Shown piece by piece: positions 51,226-60,421 of a DNA stretch of 64,000 bases. The translations under genes were made by a program, and so were the position numbers. Every line of letters begins with the position of its first letter. Positions within the stretch are counted from its first letter, which is position 1. Where the stretch lies: the NCBI GenBank assembly GCA_963658085.1, contig CAVKOU010000004.1, forward strand, positions 40,239-104,238. The letters run 5' to 3'. The notes beneath the pieces were generated by a model. That model worked only from the letters and a program-made list of their open reading frames with translations, did no database searches and had not been told where the DNA came from. This stretch comes from CAKRJP01 sp963658085 (lineage in GTDB: Bacteria > Bacillota > Clostridia > Lachnospirales > Lachnospiraceae).

Positions 51226-52893
51226 ATGAAAAGCGATAATGTAAAAGCAGGTATGCAGCAAGCACCACATCGTAGTTTGTTTAATGCCCTGGGATTTACC
51301 GAGGAAGAGATGAAGAAACCTATGGTAGGTATTGTAAGTTCTTATAATGAGATTGTACCTGGCCATATGAATCTTGATAAGATTGTAAATGCTGTTAAAT
51401 TAGGTGTGGCAGAAGCCGGTGGTGTTCCGGTTGTATTCCCGGCTATTGCAGTATGTGATGGTATTGCTATGGGTCACATTGGAATGAAATATTCCCTTGT
51501 TACCAGAGATCTGATTGCAGATTCTACCGAATGTATGGCATTGGCCCATCAGTTTGACGCCTTGGTTATGGTGCCAAACTGTGATAAAAACGTTCCCGGA
51601 CTTTTGATGGCTGCAGCCCGTATCAATGTTCCTACCGTATTTGTATCCGGTGGACCGATGCTAGCCGGTCATGTAAAAGGACAAAAGAGAAGTCTTTCTT
51701 CTATGTTTGAGGCCGTTGGAGCTTATGCGGCCGGAACTATGACAGAGGAAGATGTAAAGGAATACGAGTGCAAGGTTTGTCCAACCTGTGGATCTTGCTC
51801 CGGTATGTATACGGCTAACTCCATGAACTGTTTGACAGAGGTTCTCGGTATGGGACTTGGCGGAAATGGAACGATCCCGGCGGTTTATTCTGAACGTATC
51901 AAACTTGCAAAACATGCAGGTATGGCTGTTATGGATATGTACAACAAGAATATCCGTCCAAGAGATATTATGACAAAGGATGCTATCTTAAATGCATTGA
52001 CTGTAGATATGGCTCTTGGATGTTCTACCAACTCCATGCTTCACCTCCCGGCTATTGCTCATGAAGTAGGATTTGATTTTGATATCAGCTTTGCAAATCC
52101 AATCAGTGAAAAGACACCGAACCTTTGCCATTTAGCACCGGCAGGTCCAACCTATATGGAGGATTTGAATGAGGCCGGTGGTGTCTATGCAGTTATGAAG
52201 GAACTGGCAGACATTGGATTGATCCATACAGATTGTATGACTGTTACAGGAAAGACCGTTGGAGAGAACATTAAAAATGCAGTAAATAAGAATCCGGAAG
52301 TTATTCGTCCGGTAGAAAATCCATATAGCAAAACCGGAGGACTTGCCGTATTAAAGGGAAATCTGGCACCGGATGGATCCGTCGTAAAACGTTCTGCAGT
52401 TGTTGATGAGATGTTGGTACATGAAGGACCGGCAAGAGTATTTGACTGTGAGGAAGATGCGATTGCAGCTATTAAGGGCGGAAAGATCGTTGCAGGAGAT
52501 GTGGTTGTAATCCGATATGAAGGACCAAAGGGCGGCCCTGGTATGAGAGAAATGTTAAATCCAACATCAGCTATTGCCGGTATGGGATTGGGATCTAGTG
52601 TTGCACTTATTACCGATGGACGTTTCAGTGGTGCATCCAGAGGAGCTTCTATTGGTCATGTATCACCGGAAGCAGCTGTAGGCGGACCGATTGCCTTGGT
52701 AGAAGAAGGAGACATTATTAAAATCAATATTCCGGAGATGACTTTGAATCTTGATGTATCTGATGAAGAATTAGAGAAACGAAAAGCAAATTGGACACCA
52801 AGAGAGCCGAAGGTAACTACCGGATATTTGGCAAGATATGCTTCTATGGTAACCTCAGGAAACAGAGGAGCCATTCTTAAAGTACAAGAATAA
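51226..52893 (+). CDS. ilvD: dihydroxy-acid dehydratase
   Basis: An iron-sulphur dehydratase acting in valine, isoleucine and leucine synthesis. The 555 residues include PHRSLFNALGFTEEEMKKP, the cluster-binding VMVPNCDKNVPGLLMAAAR and CPTCGSCSGMYTANSMNCL, and near the C-terminus GMGLGSSVALITDGRFSGASRG. The length is standard. It is followed 15 bp later by ilvB, so the two are surely co-transcribed. The 140-bp A-rich spacer from leuB shows no terminator. Confidence 0.97.
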   Translation: MKSDNVKAGMQQAPHRSLFNALGFTEEEMKKPMVGIVSSYNEIVPGHMNLDKIVNAVKLGVAEAGGVPVVFPAIAVCDGIAMGHIGMKYSLVTRDLIADSTECMALAHQFDALVMVPNCDKNVPGLLMAAARINVPTVFVSGGPMLAGHVKGQKRSLSSMFEAVGAYAAGTMTEEDVKEYECKVCPTCGSCSGMYTANSMNCLTEVLGMGLGGNGTIPAVYSERIKLAKHAGMAVMDMYNKNIRPRDIMTKDAILNALTVDMALGCSTNSMLHLPAIAHEVGFDFDISFANPISEKTPNLCHLAPAGPTYMEDLNEAGGVYAVMKELADIGLIHTDCMTVTGKTVGENIKNAVNKNPEVIRPVENPYSKTGGLAVLKGNLAPDGSVVKRSAVVDEMLVHEGPARVFDCEEDAIAAIKGGKIVAGDVVVIRYEGPKGGPGMREMLNPTSAIAGMGLGSSVALITDGRFSGASRGASIGHVSPEAAVGGPIALVEEGDIIKINIPEMTLNLDVSDEELEKRKANWTPREPKVTTGYLARYASMVTSGNRGAILKVQE

Positions 52894-52908
52894 AGGAGTA
52901 ATACAGGT

Positions 52909-54591
52909 ATGCAGTTGACAGGATCACAAATTTTAATTGAATGTCTGAAAGAACAGGGGGTTGATACCGTATTTGGCTATCCCGGGGGAGCGATTCTTAA
53001 TGTCTATGATGAATTATATAAGCAAAGCGATAGAATTACACATATTTTAACCTCCCATGAGCAGGGAGCTTCCCATGCTGCAGACGGTTATGCAAGAGCA
53101 ACCGGTAAGGTAGGTGTATGCTTTGCTACCAGCGGTCCGGGGGCTACCAACCTTGTAACAGGTATTGCCACAGCTTACATGGATTCCATTCCGGTAGTGG
53201 CCGTTACCTGTAATGTAGGAGCTGCTCTTTTGGGAAAGGACAGTTTTCAAGAGATCGATATTACAGGAGTAACCCTTCCGATTACGAAGCATAATTTTAT
53301 TGTAAAAGATGTAAAGGATTTGGCGAAAACTGTAAGAAAGGCATTTAAGATTGCCCAGACAGGACGTCCGGGACCGGTTCTTATTGATATTACAAAGAAT
53401 GCTACAGCAGAAAAGACAGAATATGAACCACAGGAGATTGCACCGATCAAACCGAGTGAGGATATTTGTCAGAAGGACTTAGATATAGCTTTAGACATGA
53501 TTAAGGAGTCTAAGAAACCATTTATCTTTGTAGGTGGTGGTGCGGTACTTTCCGATGCCAGCAAGGAGCTTTATACTTTTGCAAAGAAGGTAGATGCGCC
53601 GGTAACAGATTCCTTAATGGGAAAAGGAGCTTTCCCCGGAACAGATTCCGCTTATACCGGAATGCTTGGAATGCATGGAACTAAGGCATCAAACTTTGGT
53701 GTCAGCGACTGTGATCTTTTGATTGTTGTAGGAGCGAGATTTAGTGATCGTGTCACTGGAAATACCAGCAAATTTGCATCAAAGGCAAAGATTTTACAGA
53801 TCGATATCGATGAAGCAGAGATGAACAAGAATGTGCTTATCGACGCCGGAATCGTTGGAGATGTAAAGGTAGTCCTTTCAAAATTAAATGAGAGCTTAGA
53901 ACAGCAAGACCACAGCCGGTGGATGGAAAAAATCCAGGAATTTAAAGAAGAATTTCCTATGAGATATCACGAGGATATTCTTACAGGTCCTTTTGTTATC
54001 GAAGAGATTTATCGCCAGACAAATGGAGAAGCAATTATCTCTACAGAGGTAGGCCAAAATCAGATGTGGGCTGCCCAGTATTATAAATATACACAACCTC
54101 GAACACTACTGACTTCCGGAGGTCTTGGTACTATGGGATACGGCCTTGGAGCTTCCTTAGGTGCCAAGGTAGGACGTCCAGAGAAGACAGTTGTGAATAT
54201 AGCCGGTGACGGATGTTTCCGTATGAACATGAATGAGATCGCAACAGCAACTCGTCACAACATTCCAATCATTCAGGTGGTTGTAAACAATCACGTGCTT
54301 GGAATGGTAAGACAGTGGCAGAATCTTTTCTACGGACAGCGTTACGCGGCAACGGTACTGAATGACGCAGTAGATTTTGTGAAGGTCGCAGAGTCTATGG
54401 GTGCAACAGGTATCCGTGCCACTACACAGGAAGAGTTTAAAGAGGCTTTCAAACAGGCATTAGAACTTAAAAAGCCAGTGGTCATCGATTGCATCATTCC
54501 TGAGGATGATAAGGTATGGCCGATGGTAGCGCCAGGAGCAGCTATCAGTGAAGCTTTTGATGAACAGGACCTGGAGGCAAAAGAAAACTAG
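52909..54591 (+). CDS. ilvB: acetolactate synthase, large (catalytic) subunit
   Basis: A ThDP-dependent enzyme forming acetolactate or acetohydroxybutyrate. The 560-residue protein has TVFGYPGGAILNVYDELY (cofactor Glu in SHEQGASHAADGYARATG), the central FAD-binding-type domain, and the ThDP motif GDGCFRMNMNEIATATRHN with GDG near residue 430. It reads as an anabolic IlvB/IlvI type, not the catabolic AlsS. No small regulatory subunit (ilvN/ilvH) follows; serC does, 15 bp or so later, implying a joint branched-chain and serine biosynthesis operon. Confidence 0.96.
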   Translation: MQLTGSQILIECLKEQGVDTVFGYPGGAILNVYDELYKQSDRITHILTSHEQGASHAADGYARATGKVGVCFATSGPGATNLVTGIATAYMDSIPVVAVTCNVGAALLGKDSFQEIDITGVTLPITKHNFIVKDVKDLAKTVRKAFKIAQTGRPGPVLIDITKNATAEKTEYEPQEIAPIKPSEDICQKDLDIALDMIKESKKPFIFVGGGAVLSDASKELYTFAKKVDAPVTDSLMGKGAFPGTDSAYTGMLGMHGTKASNFGVSDCDLLIVVGARFSDRVTGNTSKFASKAKILQIDIDEAEMNKNVLIDAGIVGDVKVVLSKLNESLEQQDHSRWMEKIQEFKEEFPMRYHEDILTGPFVIEEIYRQTNGEAIISTEVGQNQMWAAQYYKYTQPRTLLTSGGLGTMGYGLGASLGAKVGRPEKTVVNIAGDGCFRMNMNEIATATRHNIPIIQVVVNNHVLGMVRQWQNLFYGQRYAATVLNDAVDFVKVAESMGATGIRATTQEEFKEAFKQALELKKPVVIDCIIPEDDKVWPMVAPGAAISEAFDEQDLEAKEN

Positions 54592-54623
54592 TTTAAAGGA
54601 AAAAAATGGAGGATCAAGAAACT

Positions 54624-55703
54624 ATGAGCAGAGTGTACAATTTTTCAGCTGGACCGGCAGTATTACCGGAGGAAGTATTAAGAGAAGCCGCAGAAGAGAT
54701 GTTAGATAACGGATCGGGAATGTCGGTTATGGAAATGAGTCACCGCTCGCAGGCTTTTCAGACCATCATCGATGAGGCAGAGGCAGACCTTAGAGATCTG
54801 TTAAATATCCCAGATAATTACAAGGTATTATTTATGCAGGGAGGTGCCTCTCAGCAGTTTGCAATGATTCCGATGAATTTCATGAAACACGGAGTGGCAG
54901 ATTATATCGTAACTGGTCAGTGGGCAAAGAAGGCTGCCAAAGAGGCAGAGAAATATGGAAAGGTCAATGTAATTGCATCGTCAGCAGACAAGACATTTTC
55001 CTATATTCCGGATTGTTCAGATCTTCCAATTTCAGAGGATGCTGATTACGTATATATTTGCGAGAATAATACAATCTATGGAACCAAGTTTAAAACTCTT
55101 CCAAATACCAAGGGAAAAGATTTGATTTCAGATGTATCTTCTTGCTTTTTGTCAGAGCCGCATGATGTGACAAAATACGCAATGCTCTACGGTGGAGTTC
55201 AGAAGAATGTCGGACCGGCCGGTGTGGTAATTGCAATTATCAGAGAGGACCTTATTACAGAGGATGTATTCCCTGGAACTCCGACTATGCTTCAGTATAA
55301 AACACATGCAGATGCAAATTCTCTTTACAATACACCACCGTGCTACGGAATCTATATCTGTGGCAAAGTATTTAAGTGGTTAAAGAAACAGGGCGGACTT
55401 CAGGCCATGAAGGAAATCAACGAGAAGAAGGCGAAGATCCTTTATGACTACTTAGACGAGAGTAAGATGTTTAAGGGAACCGTAGTGAAAGAAGATCGCT
55501 CCCTTATGAATGTTCCATTTGTTACAGGAGATCCGGACCTTGACGCGAAATTTATCAAAGAGTCCAAGGCTGCAGGATTTGAGAACTTAAAGGGACATCG
55601 TACCGTAGGTGGTATGCGTGCAAGTATTTATAATGCTATGCCAATCGAAGGAGTCGAAGCACTTGTTGAATTCATGAAGAAGTTTGAGAAGGAGAATATG
55701 TAA
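54624..55703 (+). CDS. serC: phosphoserine aminotransferase
   Basis: It transaminates 3-phosphohydroxypyruvate to phosphoserine with PLP. The 359 residues have YNFSAGPAVLPEEVL, VMEMSHRSQAF, FMQGGASQQFAMIPMN, and the PLP lysine in YGGVQKNVGPAGVVIAI. GHRTVGGMRASIYNAMP closes the family pattern. ATG at 54624 is chosen because TGGAGG lies 11 bases upstream and homology starts there; an in-frame ATG at 54606 overlaps this SD. serA follows after 2 bases, so both steps of serine synthesis are coupled. Confidence 0.97.
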   Translation: MSRVYNFSAGPAVLPEEVLREAAEEMLDNGSGMSVMEMSHRSQAFQTIIDEAEADLRDLLNIPDNYKVLFMQGGASQQFAMIPMNFMKHGVADYIVTGQWAKKAAKEAEKYGKVNVIASSADKTFSYIPDCSDLPISEDADYVYICENNTIYGTKFKTLPNTKGKDLISDVSSCFLSEPHDVTKYAMLYGGVQKNVGPAGVVIAIIREDLITEDVFPGTPTMLQYKTHADANSLYNTPPCYGIYICGKVFKWLKKQGGLQAMKEINEKKAKILYDYLDESKMFKGTVVKEDRSLMNVPFVTGDPDLDAKFIKESKAAGFENLKGHRTVGGMRASIYNAMPIEGVEALVEFMKKFEKENM

Positions 55704-55705
55704 TC

Positions 55706-56869
55706 ATGTATCAGTATCATTGTTTAAATGCCATTGCCCAGGTGGGCTTAGACCGCCTCACAGAGGACTATAAAAAATTAGACACTCCAGAGGGAGCCGA
55801 TGCAATTTTAGTAAGAAGTGCTGTAATGCACGATATGGAATTTGATCCATCTTTAAAAGCCATCGGAAGAGCAGGAGCAGGAGTAAATAATATTCCTCTT
55901 GATAAATGCGCAGAGCAGGGAATTGTTGTATTTAACACTCCCGGTGCCAATGCCAACGGAGTAAAAGAATTAGTAATCGCAGGAATGCTCTTAGCTTCCA
56001 GAGATATCATCGGAGGTATCGACTGGGTAAAAGAGCATAAAGAAGATGCCACCATTGCAAAGGATGTGGAGAAAGCCAAGAAGGCATTTGCCGGAAATGA
56101 GATCGATGGGAAGAAGTTAGGTGTCATCGGTCTTGGTGCCATCGGTGTCAGAGTGGCCAATGCAGCTACAAGACTCGGCATGGATGTATATGGATATGAT
56201 CCTTATGTATCTGTAGACTCTGCTTGGAGCTTATCAAGAAGCATTCACCATACAAAGAGCGTGGAGGATATCTACAGAGAATGCGATTATATTACCATTC
56301 ACGTGCCTGCAATGGACAGCACTAAGGGAATGATCAGCAAAGAGGCTATTGAGATGATGAAAGACGGAGCCATCATCTTGAACTTTGCAAGAGATATCCT
56401 GGTGGACGAGGAAGCGGTGATTGCAGCCCTGGAGAGTGGTAAGCTTAAACACTACGTAACAGATTTTGCAAATCCTAATATTGTAAAGGCCGAAAAAGCC
56501 ATTGTGCTTCCGCACTTAGGAGCTTCTACTGCAGAATCAGAAGATAACTGTGCAAAGATGGCAGTATCAGAAATCCGCAATTATTTGGAAAATGGAAATA
56601 TCCGAAATTCTGTAAACTTCCCGAATTGCGATATGGGAGTAAAGGGAGAGTATGGCCGTATTACCATTCTTCACCGTAATGTACCAAATATGTTGGGACA
56701 ATTTACAGGTATTTTCGCAAAAGATAATATTAACATCGAGGATATGACCAACAAGAGTAAAGGACAGTATGCATATACAATGATCGATGTAAGCTCTGAG
56801 ATCACAGATGCAGTAGTGGCTGATTTGAATGCCATTGCAGATGTACTTCGAGTTCGTGTAATCGAATAG
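55706..56869 (+). CDS. serA: D-3-phosphoglycerate dehydrogenase
   Basis: It oxidises 3-phosphoglycerate, the first step of serine synthesis. The 387-residue protein has NAD-binding GVIGLGAIGVRVANAATRLG, the substrate Arg/Asp motif in ILNFARDILVDEEAV, and the catalytic His in VLPHLGASTAESEDN. A C-terminal ACT domain (about residues 315-387, ITILHRNVPNMLGQFTGIF) may bind serine for feedback. The N-terminus is slightly shortened relative to long SerA forms. GGAG inside the serC end provides the RBS. A strong bidirectional terminator follows. Confidence 0.95.
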   Translation: MYQYHCLNAIAQVGLDRLTEDYKKLDTPEGADAILVRSAVMHDMEFDPSLKAIGRAGAGVNNIPLDKCAEQGIVVFNTPGANANGVKELVIAGMLLASRDIIGGIDWVKEHKEDATIAKDVEKAKKAFAGNEIDGKKLGVIGLGAIGVRVANAATRLGMDVYGYDPYVSVDSAWSLSRSIHHTKSVEDIYRECDYITIHVPAMDSTKGMISKEAIEMMKDGAIILNFARDILVDEEAVIAALESGKLKHYVTDFANPNIVKAEKAIVLPHLGASTAESEDNCAKMAVSEIRNYLENGNIRNSVNFPNCDMGVKGEYGRITILHRNVPNMLGQFTGIFAKDNINIEDMTNKSKGQYAYTMIDVSSEITDAVVADLNAIADVLRVRVIE

Positions 56870-56934
56870 AGATTTTACATTAAGAAGGATTTAAGAAATA
56901 CTTGAAATAAAAACTTAAAGATTAAAATTAAAAG

Positions 56935-56990
56935 AAAAAAGATCTTGGAAGATAGCCGAGCTATTTTCCGAGATCTTTTTTTTGTTTATA
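56935..56990. terminator. bidirectional terminator between serA and prs
   Basis: A long stem (AAAAAGATCT paired with AGATCTTTTT, with an inner GGAA/TTCC and ATAG/CTAT stem) flanked by A and T tracts on both sides, serving the converging transcripts. Confidence 0.85.
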
Positions 56991-57016
56991 TAGCTTTTGA
57001 ATTTTAATCTGGTGAT

Positions 57017-58195
57017 TTAAACCTCTCCCTTAGCATGACGAGCCAAAAGCGCATGAATTTTATCTGTCGGATTTAACACTTCTCCGATAGACAAGTTGTG
57101 ATTCAATGAATCGATAATAAGTGCCATAAATTTACTCATATCTGCAACTACAAAATAAGGTTTTGCAAGAGCGTGAGGCGGAAGATAGGTCAGGTTGGTA
57201 ACGATCACTCGGTCGATATAACCTTTTTCATAGTACTCATCAAATTTATCAAAGCCATCGGTAAAGAGTCCGAAAGTCGTACATACAAAGACACGGTTGC
57301 ATCCACGGTCCTTCATTTGCTTTGCAACATCTAACATACTCTCACCGGAAGAGATCATATCATCTACGACAATAACGTCTTTTCCCTTGGCACTTTCTCC
57401 TAAGAATTCATGAGCTACGATGGGATTCTTTCCGTTTACTACCGTAGAATAATCTCTACGCTTGTAGAACATACCCATGTTGACTCCCAGGATGTTGGAG
57501 AAATAAACCGCTCTATGCATCGCACCTTCGTCGGGACTTACGATCATTAAGTGATCCTTATCAATGGTAATATCCGGTACATCCTTTAACAGGGCCTTCA
57601 TATGCTGATAAGGAGGATTAAAATTATCAAATCCATGCAATGGGATGGAATTTTGTACTCGTGGATCGTGGGCATCAAAGGTTAAGATATTGCTAACCCC
57701 CATATCTATTAATTCCAGTAAAGCAGAAGCACAGTCTAAGGATTCTCTCTTGTTGCGCTTGTGCTGACGGCTCTCATATAAGAATGGCATAATCACATTG
57801 ATACGATAAGCCTTGCCATTAACTGCGGAAATAATTCTCTTTAAATCCTGATAGTGATCATCCGGGGACATATGGTTGGTATGTCCGCAAACGGTATAGC
57901 TAAGAGAATAATTACAAACGTCTGTCATTACAAATAAATCCTTACCTCTGACAGATTCTCCGACAAGACCCTTAGCTTCTCCGGTACCAAAACGAGGACA
58001 GCTGCACTCCATGAGATAATTGTCCAGATAGTGGTTGTGGTAAATGGGAGAATTTGTATTCTCAAAAGTGGTTTGCTTTCTGAAATCAACGATATAATCA
58101 TTTACACTTTGCGCAAAGTCTTTGCAGGATTCTAAGGCTGCGATCTTAAGTGGAGCAACCGGAAGGGTGGCTTCCAATTTTTTTATATTCGACAT
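57017..58195 (-). CDS. prs: divergent ribose-phosphate pyrophosphokinase (PRPP synthetase)
   Basis: It would make PRPP from ribose-5-phosphate and ATP for nucleotide, His and Trp synthesis. At 392 residues it is longer than the usual bacterial Prs (about 315). The PRPP-binding loop KDVIVVDDMISSGESMLDVA is clear near residue 275, and ILTFDAHDPRVQNSI and IVSPDEGAMHRAVYFS match the family. The flexible catalytic loop is changed to YESRQHKRNKRESLDCASALL where standard enzymes have a RQDRK-like segment. The additional N-terminal stretch of about 60 residues has no clear match. A second, canonical prs probably exists elsewhere in the genome, which cannot be checked here. Confidence 0.88.
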   Translation of the reverse strand: MSNIKKLEATLPVAPLKIAALESCKDFAQSVNDYIVDFRKQTTFENTNSPIYHNHYLDNYLMECSCPRFGTGEAKGLVGESVRGKDLFVMTDVCNYSLSYTVCGHTNHMSPDDHYQDLKRIISAVNGKAYRINVIMPFLYESRQHKRNKRESLDCASALLELIDMGVSNILTFDAHDPRVQNSIPLHGFDNFNPPYQHMKALLKDVPDITIDKDHLMIVSPDEGAMHRAVYFSNILGVNMGMFYKRRDYSTVVNGKNPIVAHEFLGESAKGKDVIVVDDMISSGESMLDVAKQMKDRGCNRVFVCTTFGLFTDGFDKFDEYYEKGYIDRVIVTNLTYLPPHALAKPYFVVADMSKFMALIIDSLNHNLSIGEVLNPTDKIHALLARHAKGEV

Positions 58196-58237
58196 AATGT
58201 TCTCCTTGGCTTTTGATTAAGTTTAACACTAAGAATA

Positions 58238-58267
58238 TTTATATCACTTTTTCTATGACGGGGTCAA
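58238..58267 (-). promoter_or_regulatory. promoter of prs
   Basis: On the minus strand TTGACC (58262-58267), an 18-bp spacer and TATAAA (58238-58243), about 40 bases before the start. Confidence 0.65.
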
Positions 58268-58302
58268 TATGGATTATGATATAGATTCCTAAGTTCTTAA
58301 GT

Positions 58303-58332
58303 TTGCACAATCTAGGGGAAGTATGCTATAAT
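58303..58332 (+). promoter_or_regulatory. promoter of der
   Basis: TTGCAC at 58303-58308, an 18-bp spacer and a perfect TATAAT at 58327-58332, 66 bases before the start codon. Confidence 0.7.
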
Positions 58333-58398
58333 TTATCGAGTGTGTACAGGCAACGATTAAACTTTTATATAAAAAATTTGAGAGAATAGGAGATAGAT

Positions 58399-59727
58399 AT
58401 GAGTAAACCAGTAGTAGCGGTGGTGGGAAGACCAAATGTAGGAAAATCCACACTTTTTAATGCTCTGGCAGGAGAGATGATTTCGATTGTAAAGGACACT
58501 CCGGGAGTTACCAGAGACCGTATTTATGCAGATGTTACCTGGCTTGACAAGGAATTTACCATGATTGATACCGGTGGTATTGAGCCGGAGAGCAAGGATA
58601 TTATTCTTTCACAGATGAGGGAGCAGGCTCAGATTGCTATTGATACCGCAGATGTAATCATTTTCCTGACAGACGTAAAGCAGGGACTTGTGGATGCGGA
58701 TTCTAAGGTTGCAGATATGCTTCGCAGATCCGGAAAGCCTGTGGTTCTTACTGTCAATAAGGTAGACAGCTTCGATAAATACATGGCAGATGTATATGAA
58801 TTCTATAACCTGGGTATTGGTGATCCGATGCCGATTTCCGCAGCTTCCAGATTGGGACTTGGTGATATGTTAGATGAGGTGATTGCCCATTTTCCGGAGC
58901 ATGTGGGAAATGAGGAGGAAGATGAGCGTCCTCGTGTTGCCATCGTTGGAAAGCCAAATGTAGGAAAATCATCTATTGTCAATAAACTTTTAGGAAAGCA
59001 GCGTGTTATCGTATCCGATATTGCAGGAACTACCAGAGATGCCATTGATACAGAGATCGTCCACAATGGAAAAGAATATGTATTTATTGATACGGCAGGA
59101 CTTCGCCGGAAAAATAAGATCAAAGAAGAGTTAGAACGCTACAGTATTATCCGTACTGTTACAGCAGTAGAACGAGCAGATGTGGTTCTGGTGGTCATTG
59201 ATGCCACAGAGGGTGTTACAGAGCAGGATGCAAAGATTGCAGGAATCGCCCACGAAAGAGGCAAGGGTATTATTATTGTAGTAAATAAATGGGATGCCAT
59301 TGAGAAGAATGATAAGACCATGCGAGAGTACGAAAACGAAGTACGCCGTGTCCTTTCCTTCATGCCTTATGCAGAGATTATGTATGTTTCAGCAGAAACC
59401 GGACAGAGACTTCCAAAGCTCTACGACATGATCGATATGGTTATCGACAACCAGACCCTTCGTGTAGCTACCGGTGTATTGAACGAGATCATCATGGAAG
59501 CAACGGCTATGCAGCAGCCGCCATCAGATAAGGGCAAACGTTTAAAGATTTATTATTCTACTCAGGTGTCAATCAAGCCGCCAACCTTTGTTATCTTTGT
59601 CAATGATAAGGAATTAATGCATTTTTCTTATCTTCGTTATTTGGAAAATAAAGTACGAGAGGCTTTTGGATTTAGGGGAACCTCTCTTAGATTCCTTGTG
59701 AGAGAACGAAAAGAAAAGGAGCAATAA
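58399..59727 (+). CDS. der: ribosome biogenesis GTPase Der (EngA)
   Basis: An essential double-GTPase for 50S subunit maturation. The 442 residues contain two G domains: G1 GRPNVGKSTLFNAL with DTPGVTRDR and NKVD in the first, and GKPNVGKSSIVNKLL with DIAGTTRDAIDTE and NKWDAIEKND in the second. A C-terminal KH-like domain follows (KPPTFVIFVNDKELMHFSYLRYLENKVREAF). AGGAG is upstream. plsY begins 3 bases after its stop. Confidence 0.97.
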   Translation: MSKPVVAVVGRPNVGKSTLFNALAGEMISIVKDTPGVTRDRIYADVTWLDKEFTMIDTGGIEPESKDIILSQMREQAQIAIDTADVIIFLTDVKQGLVDADSKVADMLRRSGKPVVLTVNKVDSFDKYMADVYEFYNLGIGDPMPISAASRLGLGDMLDEVIAHFPEHVGNEEEDERPRVAIVGKPNVGKSSIVNKLLGKQRVIVSDIAGTTRDAIDTEIVHNGKEYVFIDTAGLRRKNKIKEELERYSIIRTVTAVERADVVLVVIDATEGVTEQDAKIAGIAHERGKGIIIVVNKWDAIEKNDKTMREYENEVRRVLSFMPYAEIMYVSAETGQRLPKLYDMIDMVIDNQTLRVATGVLNEIIMEATAMQQPPSDKGKRLKIYYSTQVSIKPPTFVIFVNDKELMHFSYLRYLENKVREAFGFRGTSLRFLVRERKEKEQ

Positions 59728-59730
59728 GTT

Positions 59731-60384
59731 ATGGTTCGTTTGGTTTGTGTCTTGATCGGTTACGCCTTTGGCTTGATTCAAACAGGATATATTTATGGGA
59801 AGATGCATAATGTAGATATCCGCAAACAGGGAAGTGGCAATGCCGGGTCTACCAATGCACTGCGGACCATGGGACTGAAAGCTGGAGTTATCACTCTTTT
59901 GGGAGACTGCTTTAAATGTGTATTCGCTGTGGTTTTGGTACATTTGCTTTTTGGAAAATCCCACAGCGATATTCTTCCGGTGCTTTCCATGTATGCAGGA
60001 ATGGGAGCGGTTTTAGGCCATAATTATCCTTTTTATTTAAAATTTAAAGGGGGAAAGGGAATTGCGGCTACCGCAGGATTGATCTTAAGTACCACAAATC
60101 CTTTGATGGTACTAATTTGCTTAGCAGCATTTATCCTGATTGTGGCAACTACCAGATATGTGTCTTTGGGATCCCTTGTGGTGGCAACCCTGTATTTTAT
60201 TGAGGTTTTGGTATATGGTCACATGGGTGGCTATGCTGTGACATCCTCGGGGCTCATCGAGATGTATGTGATTGCCGGACTTCTTATGATTTCTGCATTT
60301 TATAAGCATAAAGCTAATATTAAACGGTTGCTATCCGGAACAGAGAATAAGTTTAGCATTGGAAAGAGCAAGAAAGATAAATAA
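59731..60384 (+). CDS. plsY: acyl-phosphate:glycerol-3-phosphate acyltransferase PlsY
   Basis: A membrane enzyme that acylates glycerol-3-phosphate with acyl phosphate, the first step of phospholipid synthesis. The 217-residue protein has about five hydrophobic segments and the conserved motifs GSGNAGSTNALRTMG, GHNYPFYLKFKGGKGIAAT and a third near YLAFLLV-like NPLMVLICLAAF. The C-terminus is Lys-rich. It lies between der and gpsA, the latter supplying its glycerol-3-phosphate substrate; this is a classical Firmicute cluster. Confidence 0.96.
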   Translation: MVRLVCVLIGYAFGLIQTGYIYGKMHNVDIRKQGSGNAGSTNALRTMGLKAGVITLLGDCFKCVFAVVLVHLLFGKSHSDILPVLSMYAGMGAVLGHNYPFYLKFKGGKGIAATAGLILSTTNPLMVLICLAAFILIVATTRYVSLGSLVVATLYFIEVLVYGHMGGYAVTSSGLIEMYVIAGLLMISAFYKHKANIKRLLSGTENKFSIGKSKKDK

Positions 60385-60404
60385 ATAATAAAGCAAGAAA
60401 GATA
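60367..60404 (+). repeat. 13-bp direct repeat across the end of plsY
   Basis: AGCAAGAAAGATA occurs at 60367-60379 (end of the plsY coding sequence) and at 60392-60404 in the spacer before gpsA (25-bp period). Confidence 0.75.
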
Positions 60405-60421
60405 TTTTAAAGGAGAAAACT

